The position numbers and the translations under genes are program-made. Shown one piece after another: positions 1 to 7,793 of a DNA stretch of 55,656 nucleotides; within the stretch, counting starts at the first letter, position 1; each line of letters opens with the position of its first letter. Below the pieces are notes generated by a model. That model did not search any database. It had not been told where the DNA came from and saw nothing but the letters and a program-made list of their open reading frames with translations. The DNA is taken from contig JACOSV010000002.1 in NCBI GenBank assembly GCA_016178725.1, positions 1 through 55,656 of the forward strand, written 5' to 3'. This DNA is from Candidatus Eiseniibacteriota bacterium. Lineage in GTDB: Bacteria; Eisenbacteria; RBG-16-71-46.

Positions 1-906
1 CCGGCGCTCGCGCTCTCGTGGGCCGGGCTCGCGTTGCTGACGCTCGCGACCGGGACGCCGGTCGCGCGCGAGCAGTGGGCGGTGCTCGAGCTCGGCCTCG
101 ATCCGCGCTTCCTTTGGAACACCGCGCTGCCGCTCGCGCTGCTCGCCGGGCTCGTGATGCTCGGCGGCGCACCGTTCCACTTCTGGGTCGCCGATCTCCT
201 GCAAGGTGCGCGGCCGTGGATCGGCGCCGCCGGCGTGGTCGCGCTCCAGACATGCGGCGCGGCGTGGATCTCGCAACGCCTCGACGGCATCGTCGCGTTT
301 CCGGCCGGCCGGCAGGTGGTCTCCGACGAGATCGGCTTCGCCGCGATCGCCGCGTTCGGCGCGGGGGCGGCGACGCTGCTCGTCCAGCGCCGGCCGGAAC
401 GGCGCGTGGGCACGCTTGCGAGCCTGAACGGCGGGCTCGTGCTCGCGTGGTTCGCGAGCGGGCAGCCGCTCGATCCCGTGTCGTTCGCGCTGTGGGCCGG
501 GCACCTCGCGCTCGCGCTGGCCGGCGCCTCGACGCTCGCGCGCTTCATGCCGACGTTCGTCGGTCAGGCGCCGGGCCCGCCGCTCTTCCGCCGCCATCCG
601 TGGAGCGGGATCGCCGGGCTCTACGCGCTCGCCTCGCTCGCGGGCGTGCCCGGAACACCCGGCGCGATGCTGTGGCTCGCGAGCGCCCGCTCGCTCGCGC
701 AGTCGGGGAACACGACGCTGCTGCTCGTCATGTGCGCGGCATGGCTCGCGGCGCTCACGGCGACGATGCGGCAGTGGCGGCAGGCGTTCGGCGTGCCCTC
801 GCCGGTCGCGCCGTCGCGCTCGGTGCCGCTCGCGGCGCGCGCGTCACTGTGGATCGGCGCGCTCGGCCTGCTCATCCTGGGAGGGACGCGGCTGTGGCGG
901 ACGTGA
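1..906 (+). CDS. NuoN-like proton-conducting membrane subunit, 5' partial
   Basis: The reading frame is open from the first base, so the gene begins upstream; 301 codons remain. The protein is almost entirely hydrophobic segments. The stretch GGAPFHFWVADLLQGA matches the 'APFH-W-PD-Y-GAP' signature of the NuoN/antiporter-like subunits of respiratory complex I. A second match, SLAGVPGTPG, corresponds to the 'SLAGIP-T-GF-GK' region near their C-terminus. In the family these subunits translocate protons across the inner membrane. The visible part contains no lysine at all, although the family relies on conserved membrane lysines; where NuoN has the 'SK' helix, this protein has VALQTCG. It may therefore be a divergent or non-pumping paralogue. 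Upstream complex I genes would be expected but lie outside the window. The family call is good; pumping activity is doubtful. Confidence 0.72.
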   Translation, partial: PALALSWAGLALLTLATGTPVAREQWAVLELGLDPRFLWNTALPLALLAGLVMLGGAPFHFWVADLLQGARPWIGAAGVVALQTCGAAWISQRLDGIVAFPAGRQVVSDEIGFAAIAAFGAGAATLLVQRRPERRVGTLASLNGGLVLAWFASGQPLDPVSFALWAGHLALALAGASTLARFMPTFVGQAPGPPLFRRHPWSGIAGLYALASLAGVPGTPGAMLWLASARSLAQSGNTTLLLVMCAAWLAALTATMRQWRQAFGVPSPVAPSRSVPLAARASLWIGALGLLILGGTRLWRT

Positions 907-982
907 CGATCGTCACCCGTCCGAAAACAGTGAGGCGGCGCATGGCATCATGCGCCGCCTCGGCGATGCGAGCTTCGCGAAG

Positions 983-1411
983 CTACTTCTGGTCGGGAAC
1001 GAGATCGAACTTGCCGTTCGACTCCATGTAGAACAGCGCGCCCAGCTTGGCGTCGCCGCCGCTCTGGTGATGGTCCGCCGCCGGCGTCGAAATGAAGCAC
1101 CCGGGCCCGACGCGGTGCACCTCGCCGTTGACGCCCTTGTAGAGGTACGCGCCCTTGATCACCGCGACCCGAAGCTGGCTCGAGTGCATGTGGTTCGCGA
1201 ACTTGGCGCCTGGCTCGAACTTGACGAACGCGCCGAACGGACCCTTGTCCATGTCGCCCCACACCGTGGCGAACGATGCGCCGGGAGTGGGCGCGGGCTT
1301 CCACGTCATCTTGGCCGAATCCATGAACTGGACCTTCTCCTGCGCGAACGCCGGGGTGATCGCGGCGATCGACAGCGCCACCAGCGCCAGCATGACTCTG
1401 TTCAGCTTCAC
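983..1411 (-). CDS. Secreted cupin-domain protein
   Basis: The product has 142 residues. It starts at GTG with a good ribosome site (GGAGGG, 4 bases upstream). Residues 1-24 form a clear signal peptide ending AFAQ, so the protein is exported. The rest is a small single cupin: the histidine pair in FANHMHSSQLRVAVIKG, a central glycine turn, and a second histidine motif in STPAADHHQSGG. These positions normally bind a metal ion in cupins. No substrate can be read from the sequence; similar periplasmic cupins are annotated only as DUF4437-like or 'cupin domain protein'. It is divergent from the DinB-like gene that follows and has a 128-base intergenic region in front. Confidence 0.75.
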   Translation of the reverse strand: MKLNRVMLALVALSIAAITPAFAQEKVQFMDSAKMTWKPAPTPGASFATVWGDMDKGPFGAFVKFEPGAKFANHMHSSQLRVAVIKGAYLYKGVNGEVHRVGPGCFISTPAADHHQSGGDAKLGALFYMESNGKFDLVPDQK

Positions 1412-1527
1412 GTGTCCCTCCGTGAGATAGGTGAGCGGCGCCCGTTCCGAATGATGGCGCGCTTGTGAATCGGACGGGAAACCTACTAGAGGGCGGGAGG
1501 AAACGCGAGACGGGCTGACGATGCATG

Positions 1528-1533
1528 TATCAT
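1528..1533 (+). promoter_or_regulatory. Putative -10 element abutting the DinB-like start
   Basis: TATCAT lies exactly 6 bases before the GTG at 1540, so transcription would be predicted to start at or next to the start codon. No Shine-Dalgarno sequence is visible for this gene. The same arrangement, TAGCAT then 6 bases then GTG, occurs before the SDR gene at 22094. Inferred leaderless promoter; no clear -35 box. Confidence 0.35.
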
Positions 1534-1539
1534 CCCTCC

Positions 1540-2262
1540 GTGCATTCCGAACACCTCGCCGCCGTCCTTCCGGCGCTGTTCAGCGAGCTGGTCGACGGCT
1601 CGCCCGATCCCGGCGCTCGCACGACCATGCTCAATCGCGGCGACGCCGGCCTGCTCGCATCGCTCGATCGGCTCTCCGCCGCCGCCTCCTCCGCGGCGCA
1701 CGCCGGTGGCCCATCCATCGCGGCGCACGTCGACCATCTCCGCTACGGCCTGTCGCTGCTCAACCGATGGGCCGCGGGCGCGCCGGTGGCCTCGCAGGAG
1801 ATGGATTGGACGGCGAGCTGGCGCAGGAACGTCGTGTCGGAGCCCGACTGGCGGACGCTCCGCGACGATCTGCGTCGCGAGGCGACGGTGTGGGCCGCGG
1901 TGCTCGGCACGGCCCGCGAGGTGAGCGACGTCGAGGCGGGCTGGATGGCGGGCAGCGTCGCGCACCTCGCGTACCACTTCGGCGCCATTCGACAGATGGA
2001 CCGGGCGACGCGTGGTCCGACCGCCGAGGACGAGGCCCGAGCCGAGGCCGCGATGCGGGAGAGCGGGGGAATGGTGCGCCGCGAAGGAGGCGCTATGACG
2101 CCTCAAGATGATGTACCGCTGAAGATCCTGTCAGCGCGTCGAGGACGCAGTGCGGCCGATACACACCGCGTTCCTCGAGCGCGTCTGGGCCCCGGCTACC
2201 AGAGACGGCGCGCCTGCGCGATCGGCGCGCCGCTGGTACGCCGCACGATGACCGCGACCTGA
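1540..2262 (+). CDS. DinB-like four-helix protein with an altered C-terminus
   Basis: The first about 185 residues fit the DinB/YfiT-like four-helix-bundle superfamily. Histidine-containing helices appear in AAHVDHLRYGLSLLNRW and SVAHLAYHFGAIRQM, spaced as in the family's metal-binding triad. Family members are often thiol-dependent transferases or of unknown function. I prefer GTG 1540 over the in-frame ATG 1525 because a -10-like TATCAT would otherwise lie inside the gene. The tail after position 2088 does not look native: it is arginine-rich, shows no family similarity and runs antisense into the gene at 2196-2498. The homologous fragment at 7794-7968 instead stops 6 codons after the shared part. 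The 3' end was probably exchanged at the tRNA-derived sequence at 2072-2088. Confidence 0.6.
   Translation: MHSEHLAAVLPALFSELVDGSPDPGARTTMLNRGDAGLLASLDRLSAAASSAAHAGGPSIAAHVDHLRYGLSLLNRWAAGAPVASQEMDWTASWRRNVVSEPDWRTLRDDLRREATVWAAVLGTAREVSDVEAGWMAGSVAHLAYHFGAIRQMDRATRGPTAEDEARAEAAMRESGGMVRREGGAMTPQDDVPLKILSARRGRSAADTHRVPRARLGPGYQRRRACAIGAPLVRRTMTAT
1932..2088 (+). repeat. 157-bp direct repeat, copy A (dinB 3' part)
   Basis: This segment aligns without gaps to 7794-7950; by eye I count about 8 mismatches in 157 bases. It covers the last third of the DinB-like coding region and ends in the tRNA-Lys-derived 17-mer. Both copies have the same orientation and enclose about 5.9 kb. Confidence 0.9.
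2072..2088 (+). repeat. tRNA-Lys 3'-end copy (att-like), leftmost
   Basis: TGGTGCGCCGCGAAGGA is identical over 17 bases to the complement of the 3' end (CCA plus acceptor stem and part of the T stem) of tRNA-Lys at 10366-10382. The match stops at 2088. Integrative elements commonly use tRNA 3' ends as attachment sites; the role here is inferred. Confidence 0.6.
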
Positions 2263-2498
2263 CGCGGCCCTTGGACCGGCACCGGCGGAACGAGCGTGCT
2301 GTCCGCCGGGTGCTCGACTCCCCGGTCGTCGAGGTACGAGATCACGCGGATCGAGTCGACCTGCACGGTGGCGGTCAGGGTGTCGACAGCCCCGGCGCCG
2401 GAATCGGGATCGCGGCGACGCCCGACGTCATGACCGACGCCGGCAATGATGAAGATGCCGAGCAACGCGAAAGCGACGATCGCTCCTCGGGTGAACAT
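2196..2498 (-). CDS. Small exported or membrane-anchored protein, unknown function
   Basis: The product has 100 residues. The ATG at 2498 is preceded by AAAGGAGG with 6-base spacing, a strong ribosome site that fixes the start; the longer upstream frame is discarded. Residues 5-20 (GAIVAFALLGIFIIAG) form a signal anchor. They are followed by a polar, proline-rich domain with DSIRVISYLDDRGVEHPADSTLVPP and PRQVAVIVRR, which looks like a short beta-strand domain. I do not recognise a family. It is divergently oriented to the FHA-GAF-AAA+ regulator gene starting at 2907 and could be its target. Its 3' end overlaps, antisense, the readthrough tail of the DinB-like frame. Confidence 0.6.
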   Translation of the reverse strand: MFTRGAIVAFALLGIFIIAGVGHDVGRRRDPDSGAGAVDTLTATVQVDSIRVISYLDDRGVEHPADSTLVPPVPVQGPRQVAVIVRRTSGAPIAQARRLW

Positions 2499-2906
2499 GA
2501 TGAGCCTCCTTTGGGCGTTCGAGCGCCCGGTTCGGGACATGTGCCGTGAACTCGGGTTCGCCATCGCTCGTTCCGTGCCGCGGCCATCCGCGATCAGCAC
2601 GAACGGCGCAACCGCCGGTGCACGGAAGGATTGGGGCCGGCGCGCCGGACATCGGACAGGCGACCACCGCCGCCCGAATCACGCAGGAACTGCGGGGTGC
2701 CGGGCCGCCATGAGGGTCGCGCGCGTGTTTCTGCCGCGCGGCATGCGCGCCAGGCGCTCCGGGGCGGAACCGCGCAGAAATGGAAGGGTCCGCCTCCGCG
2801 CCTGCGGGCGTTTGTCGAGCGCTATGCCGGGGCTTGAGGGGCGGGCCCGCTGCCGATAGCCTCCGCTCTCGCTTCGGCGGACCCGCCGAGGCAGCGAGCG
2901 AGGACA
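2499..2906. other. 408-bp divergent intergenic region
   Basis: No convincing gene is seen. It lies between the start of the small exported protein (minus strand) and the start of the AAA+ regulator (plus strand), and so should carry both promoters. It contains GC-rich palindromes such as GGCCGGCGCGCCGG near 2636, a possible sigma-54-type element at 2566-2579, and an ATAGCCT sequence near 2857 that could be a -10 for the regulator. Confidence 0.5.
2566..2579 (-). promoter_or_regulatory. Possible sigma-54 (-24/-12) promoter
   Basis: Read on the minus strand, GGCACGGAACGAGC has the invariant GG-N10-GC spacing and GGCAC in the -24 half. The -12 half (GAGC) is weak compared with TTGC. It would start a leader of about 55 bases before the small exported protein. 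It is of interest because the neighbouring divergent gene encodes a sigma-54 activator-type protein. Confidence 0.22.
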
Positions 2907-4769
2907 ATGCCGAGCCTGACCATCACGTCACCCGACGCGGACGACGCGCACTACCGCTGGGACGAGGGCAGCATCGGGATGGGTCGCGACGCCGCGAATC
3001 ACGTGATCCTCGCGGATCCCCGGGCGGCGCGCTGGCACGCGGCCATTTTCGAAGAGCCGGGCCCGAGCTATCGCCTGCGCGCGCTCGGCCAGCGATGCGC
3101 GACGAGGGTCAACGAGAGTCCGACGCGCTCGCGGGTGCTGGACGACGGTGACGTGATCCGCGTCGGCGACTGGAGACTGACGTTCCATGCGCCCGCCGCC
3201 GCGGCCGCCGCGCGCGCCAGTCTCGGACGGCTGCAACTCACCGAGGACGTGGATCCGATCGGCCTCGATCCGGAGACCCGTGAGCTGCAGGGACCGGACT
3301 GGGGCGAGGCGGGCTGGGGCCGGGAGCACGACGGCGGCCCGCCCTTGAGTGAGTTGTTCTGGTCGATTCAGGCGGTGGCGGCGACGCTCGACGTCGACGA
3401 GCTGCTCGAGACCCTCGTGATCAAGGTCGAGCAGTACACGACGCCGAGCCTGTGCTTCGCCGCCCTGGTGGACCCGGACTCGAGCCTCGACGTGCGCGCA
3501 CAGCGGACGGATCTAACGTCGCAGGCCGAACGGATTCCTTTCAGCGAGAGCACCGTTCGTCGCGCGATCGAATCCCGGCTGCCGATCCGGGCGGCCGCTG
3601 TCCGCAGCACGAGTTTCGACCGCCTCGGGATCCTTCGCGCCCTGTGCCTGCCGCTGGTGTCGAATCGAACCGTGCGCGGGATCGTCTACGCGGACTGGCG
3701 GCGCATGGGCGAGAAACCGATCGCCGACGGACCGCTCGAGTGGCTTGCGGCGCTGACGATGTTCGCGGGTAGCGCGTTCGAGAACGCGCTGTACCACGAG
3801 CGACTCCGCTCCCGCCACGAACGCCTGCGACGCTCGAACCGTTCACGCACGCAGATCATTGGCGTGAGCCGGCCGACGCGGGCGCTGCTCGACGACATCG
3901 AGCGCTGCGCGGCGAGCAGCGAGGACGTGCTCATCACCGGCGAAACCGGGACCGGCAAGGAGCTGGTCGCTCGCCGCATCCACGAACGATCGGCGCGGCA
4001 CGACGGCCCGTTCGTCGCCGTGAATTGCGCGAGCATCCCCGAGCAACTGTTCGACAGCGAGATGTTCGGCCATCGGCGCGGCGCGTTCACCTGCGCGGTG
4101 ACCGACCGCAAGGGGCGGTTCCAAGAGGCGAACGGCGGGACCCTGTTCCTGGACGAGATCGGCGAGCTGGCCGCGAATCATCAGGCACGCCTGCTGCGCG
4201 GGCTCCAGGAGAAGGTGATCGATGCGGTCGGCAGCGACCGGCCCGTGGCGCTCGACCTGCGGGTGATCGCCGCGACGAATCGCGATCTGCGCAAGGCGGT
4301 CGCGGCGGGAGCCTTCCGTGAAGACCTCTACAACCGTCTCGGCCTGCCGCTCGCCACCGCGCCGCTCCGGGATCGCCCCGAAGACATTCCCATTCTCGCC
4401 TACTACCTGCTCGACCGACTCACCATCGGCCAGGGCGAGGCGGTGCGCGAGATCGCGCCGCGGGTGATGCAGACGCTGACGACCTATCGCTGGCCTGGCA
4501 ACGTGCGTGAGCTGTCCGCCTGCCTGCGTAACGCGATCGTCTTCTCGGACGACCGGGTCACGGTGTCCGATCTGCGCCGGAACCCCGAGGTCATCGGTCG
4601 GGCGAAGGGCCTGCCGCGGCTCGACGAGATCGAGGCGGACCACGTCCGACTGGTGATGCGCGCGACGGCGGGGAACAAGTCGCAGGCGGCAAAGATCCTC
4701 GGCGTGGCCGAGAACACGCTCTCCGCCAAGATGAAGCGCTACGGCATCCGCCGCGACGACTACCGATGA
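2907..4769 (+). CDS. FHA-GAF-AAA+ transcriptional regulator (sigma-54 activator type)
   Basis: The protein has 620 residues. Residues about 20-92 form an FHA domain (GMGRDAANHVILADPRAARWHA), which in the family binds phosphothreonine peptides. Residues about 148-300 form a GAF sensor domain. Residues about 322-555 are the AAA+ domain: Walker A GETGTGKE (345-352), Walker B LFLDEIGE, and the arginine-finger region FREDLYNRL. The C-terminus has a Fis-type helix-turn-helix, NKSQAAKILGVAENTLSAKM. The sigma-54-contacting loop reads GAFTCA at 392-397 rather than GAFTGA. It may activate the divergent small gene at 2196-2498, possibly in response to a Ser/Thr kinase. It ends 37 bases from the convergent DUF4386 gene. 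Confidence 0.9.
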   Translation: MPSLTITSPDADDAHYRWDEGSIGMGRDAANHVILADPRAARWHAAIFEEPGPSYRLRALGQRCATRVNESPTRSRVLDDGDVIRVGDWRLTFHAPAAAAAARASLGRLQLTEDVDPIGLDPETRELQGPDWGEAGWGREHDGGPPLSELFWSIQAVAATLDVDELLETLVIKVEQYTTPSLCFAALVDPDSSLDVRAQRTDLTSQAERIPFSESTVRRAIESRLPIRAAAVRSTSFDRLGILRALCLPLVSNRTVRGIVYADWRRMGEKPIADGPLEWLAALTMFAGSAFENALYHERLRSRHERLRRSNRSRTQIIGVSRPTRALLDDIERCAASSEDVLITGETGTGKELVARRIHERSARHDGPFVAVNCASIPEQLFDSEMFGHRRGAFTCAVTDRKGRFQEANGGTLFLDEIGELAANHQARLLRGLQEKVIDAVGSDRPVALDLRVIAATNRDLRKAVAAGAFREDLYNRLGLPLATAPLRDRPEDIPILAYYLLDRLTIGQGEAVREIAPRVMQTLTTYRWPGNVRELSACLRNAIVFSDDRVTVSDLRRNPEVIGRAKGLPRLDEIEADHVRLVMRATAGNKSQAAKILGVAENTLSAKMKRYGIRRDDYR

Positions 4770-4806
4770 GACCCACGCGCCCACCGTGGCCCGGCGTGAT
4801 CTGAAC

Positions 4807-5535
4807 CTATCGCTCCGACACGGCCGCGACCGACGGTGCGGCCCGCTCCTCCCAACGCGCAACGTTCACACCCTTGACGATGAGCCACAGCATCAACGCC
4901 CCCTCCGGCAACGCGCCGAGCGGCAGCACGACAGCCTTGAGTGCGATCGCCAGCGGCGGGTAGAGGAAGGTCATCGCGCTCACCCCGGCGATCATCATCA
5001 GGACGCCGAGGACGCGAGGCAGGAACGTCGACCTGAGAATCAGACAGCCGAGCAGGAAGTCGAAGAGCGCGAACAGCACGAAGGAGATGTTGAACGTCGC
5101 AGAATAGATCCTCAGGCTCGCCAGTGCTGCGGCCTGCACCTGCTCGACCTTGAATGCGCCCATCAATTGGCTGTCTCTCAGAATGACCAGGGGAGCGACC
5201 TGCAGAACGCCGGCCACGATCTGCGTGGTACACCCGATCAGGCTGAAGAACGCCATCAGCAGCGAGATGGTCCGGTTGACCGGCTTGAACAGCCGATAGA
5301 AGAGCGCGGTCAAGGCGATGTAGATCAGGTTCCCGACCAGGCCGATCGCGAAGCCCGCCCGGTACGTTCCCTCGTGCGCCAGGAGGTTGGTGGCGGTCGC
5401 CGCGGGGTCGCCGGCGACCACGACGCGCCTGATGAAGAAATCGCCGAGGAAGGCCATCAGGACGTAGGACAGGTGGACGAGTCCGATGATCCGTGCGTTG
5501 GGCGGCCGTGAGCCGTCGACGATCCGTTCCATCAT
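4807..5535 (-). CDS. DUF4386 family integral membrane protein
   Basis: The product has 242 residues with about six hydrophobic segments. Its layout matches DUF4386 proteins: an N-terminal ARIIGLVHLSYVLMAFLGDF helix, the segment GFAIGLVGNLIYIALTALFYRLF, and a C-terminal GALPEGALMLWLIVKG helix with an acidic residue. The function of the family is unknown. The start codon is preceded by GGAGGG, 5 bases upstream. It is divergent from the AraC-type regulator gene at 5703, with a 167-base shared promoter region, so that regulator is the natural candidate to control it. Confidence 0.8.
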   Translation of the reverse strand: MMERIVDGSRPPNARIIGLVHLSYVLMAFLGDFFIRRVVVAGDPAATATNLLAHEGTYRAGFAIGLVGNLIYIALTALFYRLFKPVNRTISLLMAFFSLIGCTTQIVAGVLQVAPLVILRDSQLMGAFKVEQVQAAALASLRIYSATFNISFVLFALFDFLLGCLILRSTFLPRVLGVLMMIAGVSAMTFLYPPLAIALKAVVLPLGALPEGALMLWLIVKGVNVARWEERAAPSVAAVSER

Positions 5536-5656
5536 TCATTCCCTCCGAGAGAGCGTAAGGACCGCCGATACCACAGGTGATAGTCTGAATCCGGATCGTT
5601 GTCGATCAACGCCAGCCGTCCGAGGACGTTAGCCGGGGGGACATCGCGCGGGAATG

Positions 5657-5694
5657 ACGCCACGCACCAAAGTCATGACCGCACGTTGCAGGAG
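5657..5694. repeat. Direct repeat/possible operator, copy 1
   Basis: ACGCCACGCACCAAAGTCAT and the following bases to 5694 recur, with two substitutions and short indels, at 6744-6783. The shared core holds the palindrome GTCATGAC. This copy ends 8 bases before the AraC-type start codon, so it could be an autoregulatory operator. Alternatively the pair marks the ends of an inserted regulator cassette. Confidence 0.6.
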
Positions 5695-5702
5695 CCGTCG
5701 CG

Positions 5703-6719
5703 ATGCGTGAACTGACGGTCGCGGCGGGCATCGTCCGCGCCTTGCTCGAGTTCGCTGTATCGAAGGGCGCGAGCCGCGACACACTCACCCAACGGTCCCA
5801 CATCGATCCTTCCGATCTGCGCGATCGGGATCAGCGTGTTTCCTTCGCCAAGTACGTTGCGCTGATGAGAGCCGCCAAGGAGTTGTGCCGCGATCCGGCG
5901 CTCGCGCTTCACTTCGGCGAGTCGGTGCCGGTGTCCGAGGTATCGCTAGGATCCGTGGTCGGGGCGTACTCCGATTCGATGGCGGAGGGCCTGGCGCTCG
6001 CCAACCGGTACGCGCCCCTGACGATCGAAGTCGACGTCGCCGGGGCCGGCGATCGTTTCATGTACGAGCGCGGCGACGGGGAAATCTGGATCATCGATCG
6101 GCGTGAGAACCCGAACGATTTTCCGGAGCTCACGGAATCGGCATTCGCGCGCATGGTCTGTGCGTCGCGCGTGGTTTTCGGCGACCAGTCGCTTCTCAAG
6201 GCGGTCCACGTGACTCACGCGGAGCCGTCCTATCGAGCCGAATATGACCGGATCTTTCAGGTGCCCGTAGTCTTCAGCAGTTACCGGAACGCGCTGTTGG
6301 CGAACGACTCGTGGCTGACCCTACCGCCGCCCTCGCCATCGCGGCCCGTTTTCGACGTGTTGAAGGCGCATTCGGAGGCGCTGCTCGAAAAGCTGGAGAG
6401 CTCGAAATCCATGAGGGGGCGCGTCGAAGAACTGCTGATGCCCTCGTTGCACGACGGCGGGGCGACGATGACGGCCATTGCGAGCCAACTGGGCGTCAGT
6501 CGCCAGTCGCTCTTCCGCAAGCTCAAGGCGGAAGGCTCGACCTTCGAAGAAGTGCTGGACGGCCTGCACCACAAGCTCGCGCTCCGATACCTGAACGGAG
6601 AGGGGCTTTCGGTGAAGGAGACGGCCTTCCGGCTGGGCTTTTCCGAGCCCGCCAGCTTTTCCCGGGCGTTCAAGCGCTGGACCGGAACGAGCCCTGCGGC
6701 GTCGCGGCGGAAGAACTGA
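5703..6719 (+). CDS. AraC family transcriptional regulator
   Basis: The protein has 338 residues. The N-terminal about 200 residues match the arabinose-binding-like domain of the OruR/ArgR-type AraC subfamily (HIDPSDLRDRDQRVSFAKYVALMRAAKEL; LALHFGESVPVSEVSLGSVV). The C-terminal about 100 residues are the double helix-turn-helix AraC domain: ASQLGVSRQSLFRKLKAEG, then ALRYLNGEGLSVKETAFRLG and FSEPASFSRAFKRWTG. The ATG has an AGGAG ribosome site 7 bases upstream. It is divergent from the DUF4386 gene. Its base composition is visibly less GC-rich than the housekeeping genes to the right, consistent with acquisition. The ligand cannot be read from the sequence. Confidence 0.92.
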   Translation: MRELTVAAGIVRALLEFAVSKGASRDTLTQRSHIDPSDLRDRDQRVSFAKYVALMRAAKELCRDPALALHFGESVPVSEVSLGSVVGAYSDSMAEGLALANRYAPLTIEVDVAGAGDRFMYERGDGEIWIIDRRENPNDFPELTESAFARMVCASRVVFGDQSLLKAVHVTHAEPSYRAEYDRIFQVPVVFSSYRNALLANDSWLTLPPPSPSRPVFDVLKAHSEALLEKLESSKSMRGRVEELLMPSLHDGGATMTAIASQLGVSRQSLFRKLKAEGSTFEEVLDGLHHKLALRYLNGEGLSVKETAFRLGFSEPASFSRAFKRWTGTSPAASRRKN

Positions 6720-6743
6720 TTCAGGCGATGCTGGCGACGATCA

Positions 6744-6783
6744 CGCCACGTACCAAGTCATGACCGCTCGTGCAGAAGGAGTT
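6744..6783. repeat. Direct repeat/possible operator, copy 2
   Basis: This is the second copy of the element at 5657-5694, in the same orientation, starting 24 bases after the AraC-type stop codon. It lies between two convergent genes, where an operator would have no obvious promoter to control; this favours a duplicated flank over a regulatory site. Confidence 0.55.
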
Positions 6784-6838
6784 CAGTGGGCCCGGGGGAT
6801 ACCCGTTTCCGCGGGGCGCGGCGAGGTGGGGCGCTGGG

Positions 6839-6866
6839 TTCCCGCCGGCGCGCCGTCCGGCGGGAA
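6839..6866. terminator. Hairpin between convergent genes
   Basis: TTCCCGCCGG and CCGGCGGGAA form a perfect 10-bp stem around an 8-base loop. It lies between the AraC-type gene (plus) and the NmrA-type gene (minus). No U-tract follows on either strand, so it is a terminator by position and stem strength only. Confidence 0.5.
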
Positions 6867-6891
6867 CTGACACCCCGAGTCTCCCTCGCGG

Positions 6892-7770
6892 CTACCGTGC
6901 CGCCGGCTGCGGCGCCCAGTCGATCGTCTTCGCCCAGTCGGCGAACTTCGTGGGACGTACGCCGGTCTCCTTCGCGAGCCCCTCGATGTCGACGTCGTAG
7001 CCCACCTGATCGAACCACTCGACCATCGCGGCGTAGTCCCCACTGAACTTCCGGATCTCGGCGGTCGGCACGCGGAAGAATGCGACTTTCTGCCGGGACG
7101 CCTCGCTCAGCACCTTCGCCACCTCCGGCATCGTCAACTGGTCGCCGGCGAGATCAATTGCGCGGCCGTTCAGCTCGGACGCCTGCTCGAACGCACGTGC
7201 GCCGTGCCGGCCGATGTCCTTCACCGCGATCATCTGCAGCACCGTGTCCGGTTCGATGCCGAACGCGAGGGTGCCCTGATGAACCCCGGGCAGGATCGAA
7301 GGCAGCAGGAAGTTCTCCATGAAGAACACCGGGCGCAGGATGACGGTCGACGGAAAGCCGAGCCCGCGGACGGTCTCCTCGACGCGCCACTTGTTATCGA
7401 AGTGCGGAATGCCGGTCTTGCGCTGCGCGGAGCCCACCGACGAGTAGACCAGGTGCTGCACACCCGCTCTCTTCGCCAGCGTGGCGAAGCGCTTGCCCTG
7501 CTCTTCCTCCTTCTCGACGCCCGCTTCCCAGGTATTCTGCACCGCGAAGGCGCCCCACACGCCGTTCAGCGCCTTCTCGACCGAGGCCGCATCGTCGAGA
7601 TCGCCGGATATCACCTCTGCGCCGCGCGCGGCGAGCGCCCTGGCCTTCGGCGACTCGGGATGTCGCGTCATCACGCGGATCGAGGCCTGCTTGCCGAGCA
7701 GTTCGCTCGCGATCGCCCCACCCTGATGCCCGGTGGCTCCGGTGACAAGAATCGTCTTTGATCCGTCCAT
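6892..7770 (-). CDS. NmrA/HSCARG-type NAD(P)-binding protein
   Basis: The product has 292 residues. The dinucleotide-binding motif TGATGHQGGAIASELL lies at the N-terminus, followed by ISGDLDDAASVEKALNGVWGAF as in NmrA-like atypical short-chain dehydrogenases. Other matches are VYSSVGSAQ, the FDNKW segment in place of a catalytic Tyr-Lys pair, and the late substrate-domain LAGDQLTMPEVAKVL. Such proteins bind NADP(H) and act as redox sensors or reductases; the substrate is unknown. The start at 7770 is set by GGAGGA 7 bases upstream. The longer upstream frame is only the antisense of the dinB fragment at 7794. Confidence 0.85.
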   Translation of the reverse strand: MDGSKTILVTGATGHQGGAIASELLGKQASIRVMTRHPESPKARALAARGAEVISGDLDDAASVEKALNGVWGAFAVQNTWEAGVEKEEEQGKRFATLAKRAGVQHLVYSSVGSAQRKTGIPHFDNKWRVEETVRGLGFPSTVILRPVFFMENFLLPSILPGVHQGTLAFGIEPDTVLQMIAVKDIGRHGARAFEQASELNGRAIDLAGDQLTMPEVAKVLSEASRQKVAFFRVPTAEIRKFSGDYAAMVEWFDQVGYDVDIEGLAKETGVRPTKFADWAKTIDWAPQPAAR

Positions 7771-7793
7771 CTGGTTCTCCTCCGTGTCGCCTG

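Noticed and set aside
1525..1539. ATG 1525 as the start of the DinB-like gene
   Set aside because: It would overlap the -10-like TATCAT and lacks a ribosome site; GTG 1540 matches the pattern seen at 22094.
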